A stretch of DNA of 64,000 nucleotides from Anas platyrhynchos (taxonomy: Eukaryota; Chordata; Aves; Anseriformes; Anatidae): positions 6,758,001 to 6,822,000 of the forward strand of contig NC_092605.1 of the NCBI RefSeq assembly GCF_047663525.1, read 5' to 3'. The position numbers were made by a program, and so were the translations under genes. Under the pieces are notes generated by a model. The model had not been told where the DNA came from, searched no databases, and saw nothing but the letters and a program-made list of their open reading frames with translations. Shown here one piece after another: positions 62,701-64,000 of this stretch (the stretch's first letter is position 1; every line of letters begins with the position of its first letter).

Positions 62701-64000
62701 GCATACAGAAACCCACAAGGAACGGCACTGGTGGTGAGGACCAGGGCGCGTTGTTCAGTTTTCATAAGCAAGCCCTGGCCTAGGAAGGAGAGAAAAGCAT
62801 CTCATCCTCCCGCTGCCTGGGGCTCTGCAGGAACACCTGGGAGGCTGTGATCTCGGCACGCCACCTCCCGTCTCTCCCGCTGACTGCTCCTCATGCTCCT
62901 ATTTTATGGAAGCATCCTCCCCCCTGCAGCAGCTGCACAGCTGCATCAGGCTCGGATGTGTCCCAAATAGGGGAGTCTTGGGGGATGCTGAAGGAAAATG
63001 GGTCCCATGGGGCCTCGGGTGCCTCGACTGGCACTGCCCTGGGAGGAACAGTGGATGGGAGCAGAGGCTCAGCCTCCCCAAGGCCACCCCTCAGCACCGC
63101 GTGGCCGTGGCACAAGCAAGCAGTGGCAGCGGCACCTGACAGCCCTCAGTCACGGGCATCTGGTTTGCATAAAGCACAGCTGGCTCCGAAACAACAGGAG
63201 CACATTTGTCCCAGCAAGAAGTCAAGAAAAAAGAGAACGGAGGAAGAAAAGGTACCCAGCCCTTGCATGAGCTTCAAGCAGAAACCTGCCTGCAGCAGGG
63301 CCATCGTCCATGATCAGTACCTGCGGCATCGCCCTCGTGGCAGGGCCTGGTCCTGAGTCCTTGGCCACAGCTGAGTTTGGGTTTGGGTAATTAGGAGAGG
63401 CTTTGCTGGCCCTGCTGGGTCTGCACAGCTGCACCTACAGCATCATGGGGAGAACTGGCCACATCCCTCCTCCAGTGCCCAAATGGCCGAGCAGGAGAAG
63501 GGGCTGGTGCACCAGCCCCACAGCACTAGCCGTGGGCCCCAAAGAGCCCACAGGCAGGAGGTAGCTGATAGCAGAGGGCCAGGGCAGAAGAAAAGCTGAG
63601 TTTGGCATTTGAAGCTTTCTCTACCACCTGCTAGCATGGCTTGGAAAGGTGTTTTGGAGGGGCATGGGAAGTGGCAGGGAAATCTCTCACTGCTGTCCCC
63701 ATGTGCCTGAGCAGCAAGGCAATGCAGGACCAGAGACCCCAGGGGGGACAAAGATTTATTTTAGGGAGCTTACTGCCCCTTCCCTCTGCAGCATTGACTT
63801 GGCAGGTCACATCGGAGCCCCTGTAAGCCAGGATTCCCAGGAGCTGTGTGTGGATGCAGCGATGCTGCCCAGTCCCCTCTGCCACCAGCAGCAGTTCCCC
63901 ACGGCCATGCAGGCCCAGGTTCTTGGTACAGAGACAAGCCTGGCTGTGCTAACAGCATAAGGTGACCCCAAAAAACACTTCCACTTCCAGGCTTTGGTTC
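59741..64000. other. GC-rich DNA without a supported gene
   Basis: Chance open frames throughout. A TATATAAA box flanked by direct repeats of GTGCGAGC (60,622-60,629 and 60,646-60,653) stands out, as does a short balanced stretch at about 62,600-62,720. No gene can be supported to the end of the window. Confidence 0.5.

Overview
The window is vertebrate nuclear DNA, almost certainly from a bird. Genes have short coding exons with GT-AG introns, there are three CR1 LINE pieces (the typical avian retroposon, one ending in the 8-bp 3' repeat of that family), and there is a decayed retrovirus of avian type. I cannot name the species.

Layout. (1) Bases 1-15,484 are AT-rich and carry no recognised exon; I read them as the start of intron 1 of SMURF2, which runs on the minus strand. 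(2) About 14,900-16,100 is a CpG island holding the first coding exon of SMURF2 (17 codons plus one base, 15,485-15,536) and its presumed promoter. (3) 16,100-30,220 is a gap between two genes that point the same way. It contains a remarkable 200-bp cluster of perfect inverted repeats (16,763-16,959), two orphan exon-like segments on the minus strand (20,859-20,971 and 25,061-25,254) and a CTCF-like site (about 28,530). (4) 30,226-36,290 is the whole of KPNA2 (importin alpha) on the minus strand: ten coding exons that join without any break into 529 codons. Its promoter has two inverted CCAAT boxes 31 bp apart and an E2F/CHR-like palindrome, as expected of a cell-cycle gene. (5) 36,460-37,115 holds two opposed ZNF143-type motifs and two CR1 pieces in opposite orientation. 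(6) 38,150-39,000 is a second CpG island with an intact tRNA-Arg(CCG) gene. (7) 41,876-43,785 is a crippled endogenous retrovirus: a capsid-region gag with an in-frame stop, joined directly to the second half of reverse transcriptase; no LTR, protease, integrase or env was recognised. (8) 43,790-64,000 is GC-rich DNA with many chance open frames and no gene I can support, with a few AT-rich islands that look like conserved non-coding elements and one more CR1 tail.

How it works together: KPNA2 imports proteins carrying a nuclear localisation signal, SMURF2 is a ubiquitin ligase of TGF-beta/BMP signalling, and the tRNA supplies a CCG-decoding arginine tRNA. They are neighbours, not an operon. 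The most unusual structure is the inverted-repeat cluster at 16.8 kb; the most useful lead for a missed gene is the terminal-exon-like segment at 25.1 kb.
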